A stretch of DNA of 64,000 bases, taken from an uncultured Flavobacteriia bacterium (GTDB lineage Bacteria; Bacteroidota; Bacteroidia; Flavobacteriales_D; Crocinitomicaceae). The position numbers and the translations under genes are program-made. The notes below the pieces were generated by a model, which saw only the letters and a program-made list of their open reading frames with translations, was not told where the DNA came from and did no database searches. The DNA lies in NCBI GenBank assembly GCA_937975705.1, contig CALJTX010000020.1, forward strand, positions 124,001-188,000, given 5' to 3'. This document shows, one piece after another, positions 1 through 10,008 of this stretch; the first letter of the stretch is position 1; each line of letters starts with the position of its first letter.

Positions 1-3000
1 GAGATGGTTTTTGCACCAACTGCAACTACCCTTGGTAACCATACCGCAACAGGTACCTTTACGGTTCCTTCTTGGGCATTTGGTCAACTTCGCATGCGCG
101 TTGTGTCAATGGAAACACTCATCACGAGCTATGCAACCACTAACTCTTGGGGTGAGCGCGAAGATTATTTATTGAATATTGTTGGTGCTGCTACTTGGTA
201 CCAAGGCACAACAGCTATCGCTACAACAACAACAACTGTTCAATCCCCACTTACTACAACAGACTACTATGCTGCTATTAGTGCAGGTGTTTGTCCGGCA
301 ACAACAACTCCAGTTACAGTAACTGTGAATCAATTGCCTGCATCTCCAATTGCAACAGCAAGTTCTCAATGTGGTGCTGCGGTTCCAACTGCATCTGTTG
401 CTTCAGCAGCAGGCACAGCGGGTACTGGTCAGTTCTTCTGGTACAGTGCCGCAACTTCTGGAACAACACTACAAACACCTCCAACAGGTGCTTACACAAC
501 TTTCTACTCAAACGACTTTACGAACGCAACAATTGGCACAGGCGCAACGCTTTCAGGTGTAGCATCATTGACCAACGTTGCAGGTCAGTTACAACTTACG
601 CCAAACTTAACGAGCCAATTAGGTGGTATCACAGTTAATGCTGGTGTAAATGCAGTTGCGTACAAAGTAGATTTCGATTTTTCTACCAACCCAGTTGGTG
701 GCGCTGATGGCTTTAGCTACAGCTTTGGTGACGACGTTGATGCTACATCAACTGCTCCAACAGCAGAAAAAGGCTCAGGTTCAAAATTGAAAATTTGTTT
801 CGATGCCTATGACGCTGTAATGCCAAACCAAGCTGGTATCTACCTTGTTTATAACAACACTGCTGCTACTTTTAACTCAACAGCACCAGGAGTATTAGGC
901 TATGTAGGTAACACTTCATGGGTTGGCACTGCTAATAACCACGTTACTATTGAAACCAATACAAACGGTCAGGTCACTGTTACTTTAAATGGTACACCTA
1001 TTTTCACTAACGTTCAATTACCAGTTGCTTACTTGACAGCGAACAAGGCGACATGGAAACATGCAATTGCAGCGCGTACAGGTGGTATTTCTATGGAACA
1101 AACTTTTGACAACTTAGTGATTCAAGCTGCTGGTTTCGCTCCGGGTAACACAACTTACAGTGCGCCAATTACAGCCACAACAACATTCTATGTTTCTGAA
1201 ATGGGTACTAACGGATGTTTTAGTGCTCCGTCACCTGTTCTAGTTACAGTTTCGAATCCTGATCCAGTTGCTTTCGTAGGTGGTGCGAACCCTTCAATTT
1301 GTATTGGTGCATCATATGCAACTACAGCAAGTTCAGTTAACACAGCATATGCTTACACGTATACCTTACCAAGTTATACTGGTTCAGGTGTTGCTGCTAG
1401 TGTAAGTGGCGCTGCGTTGTCAACAACTCCAACTGTAGCCGGTGTGTATCCATTCACCGTAACAGCTACAGATGGTATTTGTACAGCTATTACTACACTT
1501 AACTTAACAGTAAACGCGTTGCCAGTTCTTACGAGTGCAACAGCTACACCAACAACAGCTTGTCATAACGCTACAGTGGATTTAACCGCTTCAAGCATTG
1601 TTTCGGGTCCACAAACCTTGCCTGCAGGATATTGTGCAACTAATAACTCAGGCGGTACAGGTACTTTTATTAATAATGTTGTTTTCGGAACAATCTCTAA
1701 CAGCTCTGCAACTTCAAACCCAGCGGCAGCACCTTACTATACCAACTATACAGCAACAACCAACGTTCAACCAGGTATGACCTACCCATTGAGCATTACA
1801 ACTGGCCCTGCTGGTACGTATACTGGTGCGATCATCTCTGTTTGGATTGACTTCAATCGCGATGGTCTCTTAGCTGCTACGGAGTGGCAACAAGTTGCAG
1901 TCAATCAAGCTGCAGGAACAACTTCTATTACCAACATTACAGTTCCGCTTACTGCGCAAATGGGTCTAACCAAAATGCGTATCCGTACACGTGGTAACGG
2001 TAACCCTAACGGTGCTGGCGATGCTTGTTCATCTATGGGTTCTGGTGAAACTGAAGACTATTTAGTTAATATTCAGACACAACCAGCGGTACCTTACAAC
2101 TATACTTGGAACTCAACGCCTGTTGTCAATACAATGGTAGGTACAACCGTAGTGACTAACATTACCAATGCACCAACTACTCAAACTTGGACGGTAACAG
2201 CAACTGAAACAGTTTCTGGTTGTGTCAACACCATGACAACTGCTCCGGTTACTATTCAGCCTGTTATCCTTGCGCCTGTGGCAACAAATAGTGCACATTG
2301 TGGTACTCAGGTTGCAACAGCGTCTGTAGTTGACCCGAATAACTTTACGACGCCTACCTTCAATTGGTATGCTACGCCAACTTCTACAACAGCATTGCAA
2401 GCTACAACAGCAAACACCTATGCTGCTTTGGTTCCGACTACAACTACACTTTATGTTACCACTACAAACCCATCAACAGGTTGTCAGAGTGGTCCAACAC
2501 CAGTTGTAATTACAGTAACTCCAGCACCAGCATTAACACTTTCTGCTACAACTGCAACAAACTGTTCTAACTTGCCAACGTCATTAGTTACTTTGGTAAA
2601 TGGTTCTACAAGTTTCGATAACTACACCTGGACTAACGCTGCTACGGTTGCTGGTTCGGCAACAGCTGGTTATACTTTCAACCCAGCTAACCCTGCACCG
2701 AATACGCCAGCAACTTCTACAACTTATGTCTTGACAGCGGTTCAAACTTCAGGTTTGTTGTGTCAGAATCAAGCTACAATTACAGTTGCTACCAATGCAC
2801 TTCCATTGATCTCTTCAACTACGGCTTCACCTACTGCTGTATGTTCTGGAGGTACAGTTAACTTGGTTGCAGCGAGCTCTACTTTGGCGCCAGTTACTGC
2901 TGTACCAGGTCCGCCAAGTGTAGGAGCAAATACAACTTATACATACCCTACACCATTTGGTAACTATTATTGGGGTGCGAAGCAACAGTTCTTGTATACA

Positions 3001-5913
3001 GCTGCTGAATTAAGTGCTGCTGGTTTCAACGCAGGTTCTGTAATCAACTCACTTGCATTCGATGTAACTACTCCGGCTACAACGCCATTGACAGACTATG
3101 CAATTTCAATGAAGAATACCACTGTAAGTGCGCTTACAACTACATTTGAAACGGGTCTTACGCAAGTATTCTACAGTCCTTTGTTTACACCATCTGCTTT
3201 GACAGGTTATGCGAACAATACGTTCAATATTACTTCTTTCACATGGGATGGCACATCGAATATTGTTATTGATGTTTGCTTCAACAATGCGGCTTATGTT
3301 ACGAATGCAGTGGCAAGCTGGACAAACGCCTTTACAGGTGCTGCTCACTATTACAATGCTGATGCAGCTGGTGTTTGTGCAACAGTTACTGCTGGTACAC
3401 TTACCAACTTCCGTCCGATGATCCAAATGTCAGGAACAAATGGTTTCAACTACACTCCAACTTTGGCTTGGACATGGCCTGCGCTCAATGTAAACGGCAC
3501 AACGGCTTCTACTGTTGTTTCTAACCCAGGTACAACTAACATTACTGCTTCTTATACAGTTCAGGCTACCAACACTGTAACGGGTTGTTCTAATACCAAC
3601 ACAACTGCGCCAGTAACAATTTGGGCTTTGCCTACAATTAATGCAGGAACAGATATCCTTGTATGTAGCAACAACGCAACAGAGCAAGTTACAGTTACTG
3701 CAACGGGTGCTGGTGCCACAGGCTCATATGCATGGTCTGGTCCGGTTGCCGGTGTTCAAAATGCAGTTCCTTTTACTGCTTCAGCTACAGGCACATTCAG
3801 TGTAATTGGAACAGATGGCAATGGTTGTATCAATTACGATACCTTATTGTTAACTTATTCTACTGTTCCTCCTGCAAGTGCAGGTCCAGATCAGGCGATT
3901 TGTTTTGGTCAAACTGCAAGCTTTAATGCTACTGGTCTTGCTCCTTATAACTGGACAATGGCTAACTATGCAAATAGTGGCTTGAACGGTGCAGTAAATA
4001 ACAGTCCTGTTGTGGTTGTTACGCCGACACAACCTGGTACTTATACATACCAAGTAAACGTTTCGAACGGGGTGGGTTGTACAAACAACGACCAAGCAAC
4101 ATTAACAGTTTGGGCATTGCCTATCGTAAACGCTGGGGTTGACCAAACAATTTGTAATGCTTCTCCAGTAATTCTTGCTGGTTCAGGTGCGTTGTCTTAT
4201 GTTTGGACAAATGGTGTAACAAATGCAACTCCATTCTTCCCATCTTCAACTGCTACTTATAACGTTGTAGGTACAGATATCCACGGATGTCAGAACCAAG
4301 ACCAAGTAGTTGTAAACGTTCTTCCTCAACCTATCGTGTTGGGTGGTTTAGATCAAACAATTTGTGCGGGTACACCAATCATCTTGAATGCTTCTACAAC
4401 ATCTGCAACTCCAACTCCTGTAACAGGTTTCCAATGGAGCAATAACGTTACTAACAACACACAATATGTTCCTACGAACACAGGTGTGCTTACTGTAACT
4501 GCTACAGGTGCTAACGGTTGTACCAACCAAGATCAAATCCTTGTTACCGTATTGGCATTGCCTACAGTGAACGCTGGTCAAGACTTCACTGTATGTGCTG
4601 GCTTGAGTGCAACACTTAATGCTTCTGGTGCTGTTTCTTACGCTTGGAACAACGGTGTAACACAAGGTATTCCTTTCTATCCTAATGCAACTCAAACGTA
4701 TACAGTTGTGGGTACAGGAGCTAACGGTTGTACAAACAATGACCAAGTTATGGTAACGGTTTCTACAGGTCCTACAGTGAACTTATCTGCTCCACAAACG
4801 GTTTGTGCAAACACACCAGCATCAATCAGTGCTGCTGTACAAAACAGCTTGGGTGGTTTCTGGACAACAACAAATGGTACGGGTGTTATTTCACCTAACG
4901 TAACAAACGGTACAGTAACTTACACTCCTGCAGTAACAGATCCAGTTGTCGTGAACTTAACGTATGTTGCTACCAACGCATGTGGTTCATCTTCACAAAA
5001 TACTACTGTAACTGTATTGCCAATTCCGGTTGTTAACGCTGGTCCTGACTTTGCAGTATGTCAAGGTACTTCTGCTACACTTACAGCAACTGGTACAGGT
5101 TTCTTAACTTGGACAACACCAAACGTAACCAACGGTGTAGCATTTGTTCCAGCAACAACAGCTACTTACAACGTAGTAGCTACTGGTTTCAACAACTGTA
5201 CAAACAACGACCAAGTTACGGTAACAGTTCTTGCTTTACCTGATGTAAACGCTGGCGCAGACCAAACAATTTGTTCAGGTGAGTCAGTAACATTAAATGG
5301 CGAAGGCGCTGTTTCTTATCAATGGAACGGTGGCGTTGCAAACGGTGTGGCATTTGCTCCATCAACTACAGCAACATACACTTTAACTGGTACTGGCGTA
5401 AATGGTTGTGAGAACTCAGACCAAGTATTTGTAGTTGTAAACGCTACTCCAGTTGCAACTATCTCTGTAGTGAATGATGTAACGCTTGCTGCAACACCAG
5501 CAGGTATGAACTACCAATGGATCAACTGTGCTTCGGGTACAGATGTTCCTAACGGATCAACGGCTAACTTTACAGCTATTGAAAATGGTTCTTACGCTGT
5601 AATTGTAACTTCTGCTCAAGGATGTTCAGATCAATCTGATTGTGAAGTGATTGATGCAGTTGGTTTAGATCAAATTGCAGCTATCGAAATGTCAGTGAAT
5701 CCGAACCCAACAGCTGGTGATTTAACCATCAACATGCCAACAGAATTGACTGCTCAAGCGCAAGTATTTGACGCTCAAGGAAAATTGGTATTGGATGCCT
5801 CAAATGTATCAAACGGTTCAATCTTGAACCTTGTGAACATGACAACAGGTGTTTATATGGTCCGCATTACAGCTGCAGATTCTGTACAAACATTCAGAGT
5901 AGTGAAACAATAG
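1..5913 (+). CDS. T9SS-secreted multidomain surface protein with GEVED, L-type lectin-like and Ig-like repeats (5' truncated)
   Basis: The reading frame is open at base 1 and the first residues belong to the end of a GEVED domain (motif GEREDYLLNI), so the true start lies upstream and at least 1,970 residues are visible. Next comes an L-type (ConA-like) lectin-like module at about 502-1128 (pattern GGADGFSYSFGDD), Ig-like segments, a second complete GEVED domain at about 1630-2075 ending GSGETEDYLVNI, a module at about 2910-3430 resembling the N-terminus of the next gene, then eight Ig-like repeats (3631-5445). The last 75 residues form a T9SS type A sorting domain (NPNPTAGDL, then GKLV and GVYMVRI). 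The protein should be exported by Sec, passed across the outer membrane by T9SS and attached to the surface. It probably binds glycans or forms a filamentous surface layer; that role is inferred. A strong terminator follows directly. Confidence 0.88.
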   Translation, partial: EMVFAPTATTLGNHTATGTFTVPSWAFGQLRMRVVSMETLITSYATTNSWGEREDYLLNIVGAATWYQGTTAIATTTTTVQSPLTTTDYYAAISAGVCPATTTPVTVTVNQLPASPIATASSQCGAAVPTASVASAAGTAGTGQFFWYSAATSGTTLQTPPTGAYTTFYSNDFTNATIGTGATLSGVASLTNVAGQLQLTPNLTSQLGGITVNAGVNAVAYKVDFDFSTNPVGGADGFSYSFGDDVDATSTAPTAEKGSGSKLKICFDAYDAVMPNQAGIYLVYNNTAATFNSTAPGVLGYVGNTSWVGTANNHVTIETNTNGQVTVTLNGTPIFTNVQLPVAYLTANKATWKHAIAARTGGISMEQTFDNLVIQAAGFAPGNTTYSAPITATTTFYVSEMGTNGCFSAPSPVLVTVSNPDPVAFVGGANPSICIGASYATTASSVNTAYAYTYTLPSYTGSGVAASVSGAALSTTPTVAGVYPFTVTATDGICTAITTLNLTVNALPVLTSATATPTTACHNATVDLTASSIVSGPQTLPAGYCATNNSGGTGTFINNVVFGTISNSSATSNPAAAPYYTNYTATTNVQPGMTYPLSITTGPAGTYTGAIISVWIDFNRDGLLAATEWQQVAVNQAAGTTSITNITVPLTAQMGLTKMRIRTRGNGNPNGAGDACSSMGSGETEDYLVNIQTQPAVPYNYTWNSTPVVNTMVGTTVVTNITNAPTTQTWTVTATETVSGCVNTMTTAPVTIQPVILAPVATNSAHCGTQVATASVVDPNNFTTPTFNWYATPTSTTALQATTANTYAALVPTTTTLYVTTTNPSTGCQSGPTPVVITVTPAPALTLSATTATNCSNLPTSLVTLVNGSTSFDNYTWTNAATVAGSATAGYTFNPANPAPNTPATSTTYVLTAVQTSGLLCQNQATITVATNALPLISSTTASPTAVCSGGTVNLVAASSTLAPVTAVPGPPSVGANTTYTYPTPFGNYYWGAKQQFLYTAAELSAAGFNAGSVINSLAFDVTTPATTPLTDYAISMKNTTVSALTTTFETGLTQVFYSPLFTPSALTGYANNTFNITSFTWDGTSNIVIDVCFNNAAYVTNAVASWTNAFTGAAHYYNADAAGVCATVTAGTLTNFRPMIQMSGTNGFNYTPTLAWTWPALNVNGTTASTVVSNPGTTNITASYTVQATNTVTGCSNTNTTAPVTIWALPTINAGTDILVCSNNATEQVTVTATGAGATGSYAWSGPVAGVQNAVPFTASATGTFSVIGTDGNGCINYDTLLLTYSTVPPASAGPDQAICFGQTASFNATGLAPYNWTMANYANSGLNGAVNNSPVVVVTPTQPGTYTYQVNVSNGVGCTNNDQATLTVWALPIVNAGVDQTICNASPVILAGSGALSYVWTNGVTNATPFFPSSTATYNVVGTDIHGCQNQDQVVVNVLPQPIVLGGLDQTICAGTPIILNASTTSATPTPVTGFQWSNNVTNNTQYVPTNTGVLTVTATGANGCTNQDQILVTVLALPTVNAGQDFTVCAGLSATLNASGAVSYAWNNGVTQGIPFYPNATQTYTVVGTGANGCTNNDQVMVTVSTGPTVNLSAPQTVCANTPASISAAVQNSLGGFWTTTNGTGVISPNVTNGTVTYTPAVTDPVVVNLTYVATNACGSSSQNTTVTVLPIPVVNAGPDFAVCQGTSATLTATGTGFLTWTTPNVTNGVAFVPATTATYNVVATGFNNCTNNDQVTVTVLALPDVNAGADQTICSGESVTLNGEGAVSYQWNGGVANGVAFAPSTTATYTLTGTGVNGCENSDQVFVVVNATPVATISVVNDVTLAATPAGMNYQWINCASGTDVPNGSTANFTAIENGSYAVIVTSAQGCSDQSDCEVIDAVGLDQIAAIEMSVNPNPTAGDLTINMPTELTAQAQVFDAQGKLVLDASNVSNGSILNLVNMTTGVYMVRITAADSVQTFRVVKQ
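502..1128 (+). other. L-type lectin-like domain region in the first surface protein
   Basis: About 209 residues starting YSNDFTNAT and ending FDNLVIQ carry the features of a ConA-like/L-type lectin sandwich: a start with gain of a long beta strand, GGADGFSYSFGDD in the position of the GGxDGxxF segment, then the KICFDAY and VTLNGTPIF strands. Sugar specificity cannot be read from the sequence, and the classical metal ligands were not confirmed. Confidence 0.55.
3631..5445 (+). repeat. Eight tandem Ig-like repeats of about 70-85 residues
   Basis: Each unit follows the pattern (P)xVNAGxDQTIC-x-G, a central SYxWNNGVT, TATYxVxGT and NGCxNxDQVxVTV. They differ in sequence, so they are old duplications. 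Two cysteines per unit probably pair across each sandwich, giving a stiff stalk between the lectin-like modules and the C-terminal anchor signal. Confidence 0.8.
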
Positions 5914-5934
5914 TCAAACTACCTTCAATATTCG

Positions 5935-5961
5935 AAAGCCACCCCTTGGGGTGGCTTTTTT
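5935..5961 (+). terminator. Intrinsic terminator after the first surface protein
   Basis: A perfect 11-bp inverted repeat (AAAGCCACCCC with GGGGTGGCTTT around TT) runs into a T tract, 22 bases after the stop codon. Confidence 0.9.
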
Positions 5962-6000
5962 GTTTTCTTATACTTAACTTTAGGCTCTTAAAATATTATC

Positions 6001-9000
6001 ATGAGAAAATTATACGTATTCAGTTTACTTTTTCTGTTTTTTACCCAAATCGGCTGGTCACAATTTGTTCAGATTGGAACAGGTACTGCTTCAAGTTATT
6101 TAAGCGGACCAATTTACAGAAGTGCGGCTACTTCAACTTTCAACTGGTCAAAGTACGCTTACATTTACACAGCTACAGAATTAGCTGGTATACCTGCGGG
6201 TTCAATGATTACCCAAATTGAATGGGAAAAGGCAACAGGAACCATTACGGCTCCTAATACTTTTGAAATTTTAATGGCCAACAACACCGCAACCGTGTTA
6301 ACAAGTGCTACAACTTGGGGGGTTCTAACGGCCGGCGCGACATCCGTTTATAACAATACCAATCAGGGCTTTATGACTACTGCCCCAGGTTGGGAATCAT
6401 ATATTCTTACTACACCATTTATTTATACTGGCGGCACACTCCAAATCATGACAGACCATGTTAAATCAGGTACTGCTAGTGGTGCTGTTAATTATTACCG
6501 TACAGCCGCTACTGGCATGGCCATTGGTTGGGCTGCGGGTGCGGCTGGTTCTGCAGCGTCTTCCTTGACTACAACTTACGGCAATAACCGTCCAAATATT
6601 AAAATTTATTATGTCCCGGGGAACGCTTGTACAGGTGCTGTAACAGCGGGCACCGCTGTTTCATCTGTACCTACTGTCTGTCCTTCGGTCCCTTATTCCT
6701 TATACTTAACTGGTAGCACCCTGGCTTCAGGCATTACTTACCAATGGCAATCTGCCACTAGTGCAACAGGTCCATTCTCTAATATTGCTGGGGCGACAAA
6801 CAGCAGCTATCAAGCCACGCAAACAGTGGATACTTGGTATCAATGTATCGTTACCTGTACGGCTTCTGGTTCCACTCAGACCTCAACTATTGTAGGTGTA
6901 ACAACCAATAACTTCTACAATTGTTATTGTACAAGTGGAGCAACTTCCACCACTTATGGCGACATCCAACGCGTTGAGTTGAATACTATAGATAACAGCT
7001 CTACAGCATGCAATGGCACGTATTCCGATTATACAAATATATCGACCCTACTTTCGCCGGGAGTTACTTATCCTATGGAACTAGATTTATATAATTGTAC
7101 TGGCGGAACTTATAACTACGGAACGCGTGTATGGATAGACACCGACCACAACGGACAGTTTGATACCTACGAAATGCTTTATGATGCAAGTAATTCATTG
7201 CCTCCAACGGCAACGGTAAATGTCCCGTTCAATATTACAATTCCATCTACAGCACTTTCTGGCATGACCAGAATGCGTGTTGTTATTATTGAATCAAATG
7301 CGACACCACCGCCTTGTGGTACTTACACATGGGGTGAAACAGAAGATTATATGGTGAATATCAGCGCCCCACCTACTTGTCCGCAACCGACTATGTTGAA
7401 TATGGTTAGTACCACCTTAACGCAAGGCACCTTAGACTGGACGCCAGGTGGTTCAGAAACCTTATGGCAAATAGAATATGGTCCGCAAGGGTTTACACCA
7501 GGTACGGGAACATTTGTATATACCTCTGCACACCCATACACATTTGGTTCTCTTACTCCATATAGCTTTTATCAAGCGCGCGTCCGTGCAGTTTGTACGC
7601 CTGGCGATTCTTCATATTGGTCACCTGCAATTTCTTGGAACACCTATGACCAAGGCCAATACATTACCTGGGATAACACATGTCCGGCTACAGGTTTCAT
7701 GGACATCAGTGCAAGCCCTACAGCTACTTATACCAATATTGCGTATTTAGGCGAAATCGGGATTACCCTACCTTTCCCTGTATTGTATCAAGGCGTTTTG
7801 GTAACAGCAGCCACCATTGGTAATACAGGAGGTGTTAAATTTGGCAACACGACTGCTCAGGTCAATTATGTAATGGAGCCTGGTAATGGCTTGTATCCTT
7901 ATATTCAGCAATTGGCGCAGTCTTATGCTGTGGGTGGGGGTATTTATTACGAGCAAGTCGGAACTTCACCAAACAGTAAGTTGGTTATCCAATGGAAAGA
8001 CATTCCTCATTGGAACTCACCAATTTTCCCTGACGGCGCAACTTTCGAATTGATCATCGACGAAGCCACTCAAGAGATTTACTATGTTTATGACGATGTC
8101 ATTATGGGCAACGCCACTGGTTGGGACTTTGGTGCCGATGCCGAGATTGGTGTTCGCGGTCCACAAAACATCAACGTTTCGATGAACAATCAAGCGTATT
8201 TGCAAAACAACAGTTGTGTGCATTTCTACTACGTAGACTGCCCGAACCCTGTAGCTTTAACGCCAGTATACGTATTCCCTAACGAAGCGGCCTTTACCTG
8301 GACAGCTAGTGCGGCTGGTGAAACATCATGGACAGTAGTTTACGGCCCTGCAGGTTTTGATCCCTTAACAGGCGGTACCACACTTACCCTTACTGCAGCT
8401 TCAGCTCAATTATTGAACCTCATTCCGCTAGGCAACTACGACATGTACATTTACTCTGAATGTGCAGGAGGTTTGCAAAGTGCTGGTTTGTTCTACAACT
8501 TCCAAACACCACCAATTTGTTCGAACCCAACTGGTTTCACAAGCACAGCAGGAGTAGACAGCCTCATGAGCAGCTGGAGTTGGAGCCCATACACGAGCTT
8601 CTATCCTTCTACAGGTTTCAACCTACAAGTTGTAGCACAAGACTCGGCGTTGTACACAGGAACAGTTTATGCCTTAGACAACAACTTTACAGATACTACA
8701 CTCAATGCGGCGTGGTACCCTGGCCAAGCGGTTCAGGTATACGTTCAAGCGGTGTGTGGTCAAGATACTTCTGCTTACGTTGGCCCAATTAGCTTGATCA
8801 TGCCAATCAGCAACGACAACCCATGTGGTGCACACCCAATTACAGTTGGCGCCCCAGGTTTGTTGTACAACAACACTGGCGCCACGGTAAGTGCCGAAGA
8901 AATAGGCATTGTTCCACCAGTTACAGGTGCACAAACCACCACAGGTTGGGCGAACAACAACCTTAGCCACACCACTTGGTTCAAGTTCACAGCACCAGCT

Positions 9001-9990
9001 TCTGGTAATGTCCGCATCGATGCAACAGGAGTTGAATACAACGGTCAAATAGGTGTATACTACGGTGCAGACTGTAGCATCTTGCCAAGCTTCACATTAG
9101 AAGGCGCCAACGACAACGAAATCGACGGCACATCAGAAGCACCAAACTTTACGGTATGTGGCCTCACACCAGGTGCTGAGTACTACGTCATGCACGACGG
9201 TTCAGGAACTGCAGGTAACTACACCATTGAAATTAGCGAAGTAAGCGTTTATGCTGGGGTAGCGGGCGAGGTGCTCGAGATTTGCTACGGTGAGAGCACG
9301 AACTTGTTCTTAGGCATTGCCAACTACAATTTAGGTGGCGAATGGATCGCAACCTCACCTGCAGTCGTATTGCAGGGCAACATCTTCAACTCTACAGACT
9401 ACGCTTCACAAACCTACACGTTCAACTACGTAGTCAGTGATGGTTGTGCGGTAGACCAAGCCACCGCTACCGTTGTAGTATACGCAGCACCAAGCGCTGG
9501 CCAAGACGGCAGCATTACAGTGTGCTTGAATGAGCCTTTTGTACTATGGAATGGACTTTCTGGCAATATCGACGCTAACGGTACTTGGTATAACGCAAGC
9601 AATGTTGCTATAGCGGCTGCGCAAGACACCTCAGGCAACTTGGCGGGTCAGTTCAATTATGATTACATCGTTACAAGCTCAGTTTGCCCAAGCGATACTT
9701 CAAATGTTTTGGTAGTTGTTGATGGTTCTTGTGACTTCACTGCCTCTATCGAAGAAAATCAAATGGGGCTTTCCATGTATCCAAACCCAACTTCTGGCGT
9801 GCTGCAAATTACAAAATCACAGATTGGTGCAGCAAATGTAGAAGTACTTGATTTAAATGGCAAAGTGCTTCAAAACACCGCCATGCAACAACATTTATTA
9901 CTAGACCTTACGACATATCCTCGTGGCATATACATGGTCAAAGTACAGATGAACGGTGTTAGCATCATCGAAAGAATCGCTGTTCAATAA
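6001..9990 (+). CDS. T9SS-secreted GEVED/FnIII surface protein, paralogue A
   Basis: The 1,329-residue protein begins with a Sec signal peptide (MRKLYVFSLLFLFFTQIGWSQ). An N-terminal module (about 21-205) resembles one inside the preceding protein. It is followed by an Ig-like segment (QWQSATSATGPF), a GEVED domain (about 310-452, GETEDYMVNI), an FnIII-like domain (PPTCPQPT to TPYSFYQARVRAVC), a beta-rich module, a second FnIII-like pair, and a domain with VCGLTPGAEYYVMHDG. The end is a T9SS type A sorting domain (YPNPTSGVLQI, LDLNGKVLQ). Residues 678-1180 are encoded by DNA that appears identical to the next gene. The start is the only one with a signal peptide directly after it. The gap to the next gene is 18 bases, so the two form one unit. 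Exact function unknown; a surface adhesin or enzyme-independent matrix protein is likely. Confidence 0.88.
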   Translation: MRKLYVFSLLFLFFTQIGWSQFVQIGTGTASSYLSGPIYRSAATSTFNWSKYAYIYTATELAGIPAGSMITQIEWEKATGTITAPNTFEILMANNTATVLTSATTWGVLTAGATSVYNNTNQGFMTTAPGWESYILTTPFIYTGGTLQIMTDHVKSGTASGAVNYYRTAATGMAIGWAAGAAGSAASSLTTTYGNNRPNIKIYYVPGNACTGAVTAGTAVSSVPTVCPSVPYSLYLTGSTLASGITYQWQSATSATGPFSNIAGATNSSYQATQTVDTWYQCIVTCTASGSTQTSTIVGVTTNNFYNCYCTSGATSTTYGDIQRVELNTIDNSSTACNGTYSDYTNISTLLSPGVTYPMELDLYNCTGGTYNYGTRVWIDTDHNGQFDTYEMLYDASNSLPPTATVNVPFNITIPSTALSGMTRMRVVIIESNATPPPCGTYTWGETEDYMVNISAPPTCPQPTMLNMVSTTLTQGTLDWTPGGSETLWQIEYGPQGFTPGTGTFVYTSAHPYTFGSLTPYSFYQARVRAVCTPGDSSYWSPAISWNTYDQGQYITWDNTCPATGFMDISASPTATYTNIAYLGEIGITLPFPVLYQGVLVTAATIGNTGGVKFGNTTAQVNYVMEPGNGLYPYIQQLAQSYAVGGGIYYEQVGTSPNSKLVIQWKDIPHWNSPIFPDGATFELIIDEATQEIYYVYDDVIMGNATGWDFGADAEIGVRGPQNINVSMNNQAYLQNNSCVHFYYVDCPNPVALTPVYVFPNEAAFTWTASAAGETSWTVVYGPAGFDPLTGGTTLTLTAASAQLLNLIPLGNYDMYIYSECAGGLQSAGLFYNFQTPPICSNPTGFTSTAGVDSLMSSWSWSPYTSFYPSTGFNLQVVAQDSALYTGTVYALDNNFTDTTLNAAWYPGQAVQVYVQAVCGQDTSAYVGPISLIMPISNDNPCGAHPITVGAPGLLYNNTGATVSAEEIGIVPPVTGAQTTTGWANNNLSHTTWFKFTAPASGNVRIDATGVEYNGQIGVYYGADCSILPSFTLEGANDNEIDGTSEAPNFTVCGLTPGAEYYVMHDGSGTAGNYTIEISEVSVYAGVAGEVLEICYGESTNLFLGIANYNLGGEWIATSPAVVLQGNIFNSTDYASQTYTFNYVVSDGCAVDQATATVVVYAAPSAGQDGSITVCLNEPFVLWNGLSGNIDANGTWYNASNVAIAAAQDTSGNLAGQFNYDYIVTSSVCPSDTSNVLVVVDGSCDFTASIEENQMGLSMYPNPTSGVLQITKSQIGAANVEVLDLNGKVLQNTAMQQHLLLDLTTYPRGIYMVKVQMNGVSIIERIAVQ
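8032..9541 (+). repeat. Copy 1 of a 1,510-bp direct repeat with no visible differences
   Basis: This stretch matches 12010-13519 at a constant offset of 3,978 bases. The first mismatches are T versus A at 8031/12009 and T versus A at 9542/13520. All lines compared by eye agree and the translations are identical over about 503 residues, whereas the flanking sequences of the two genes differ substantially. Confidence 0.93.
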
Positions 9991-10008
9991 TATCAAATAC
10001 ATTAAGAA

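Noticed and set aside
1..3. ATG at base 4 as the start of the first protein
   Set aside because: The first residues are the end of a GEVED domain and there is no signal peptide, so the gene continues to the left of the window.
8674..9048. Identical minus-strand frames in the two copies of the 1.5-kb repeat (also 12652-13026)
   Set aside because: They are identical only because the DNA is duplicated; the translations have unusual Cys/Trp composition and no family resemblance.
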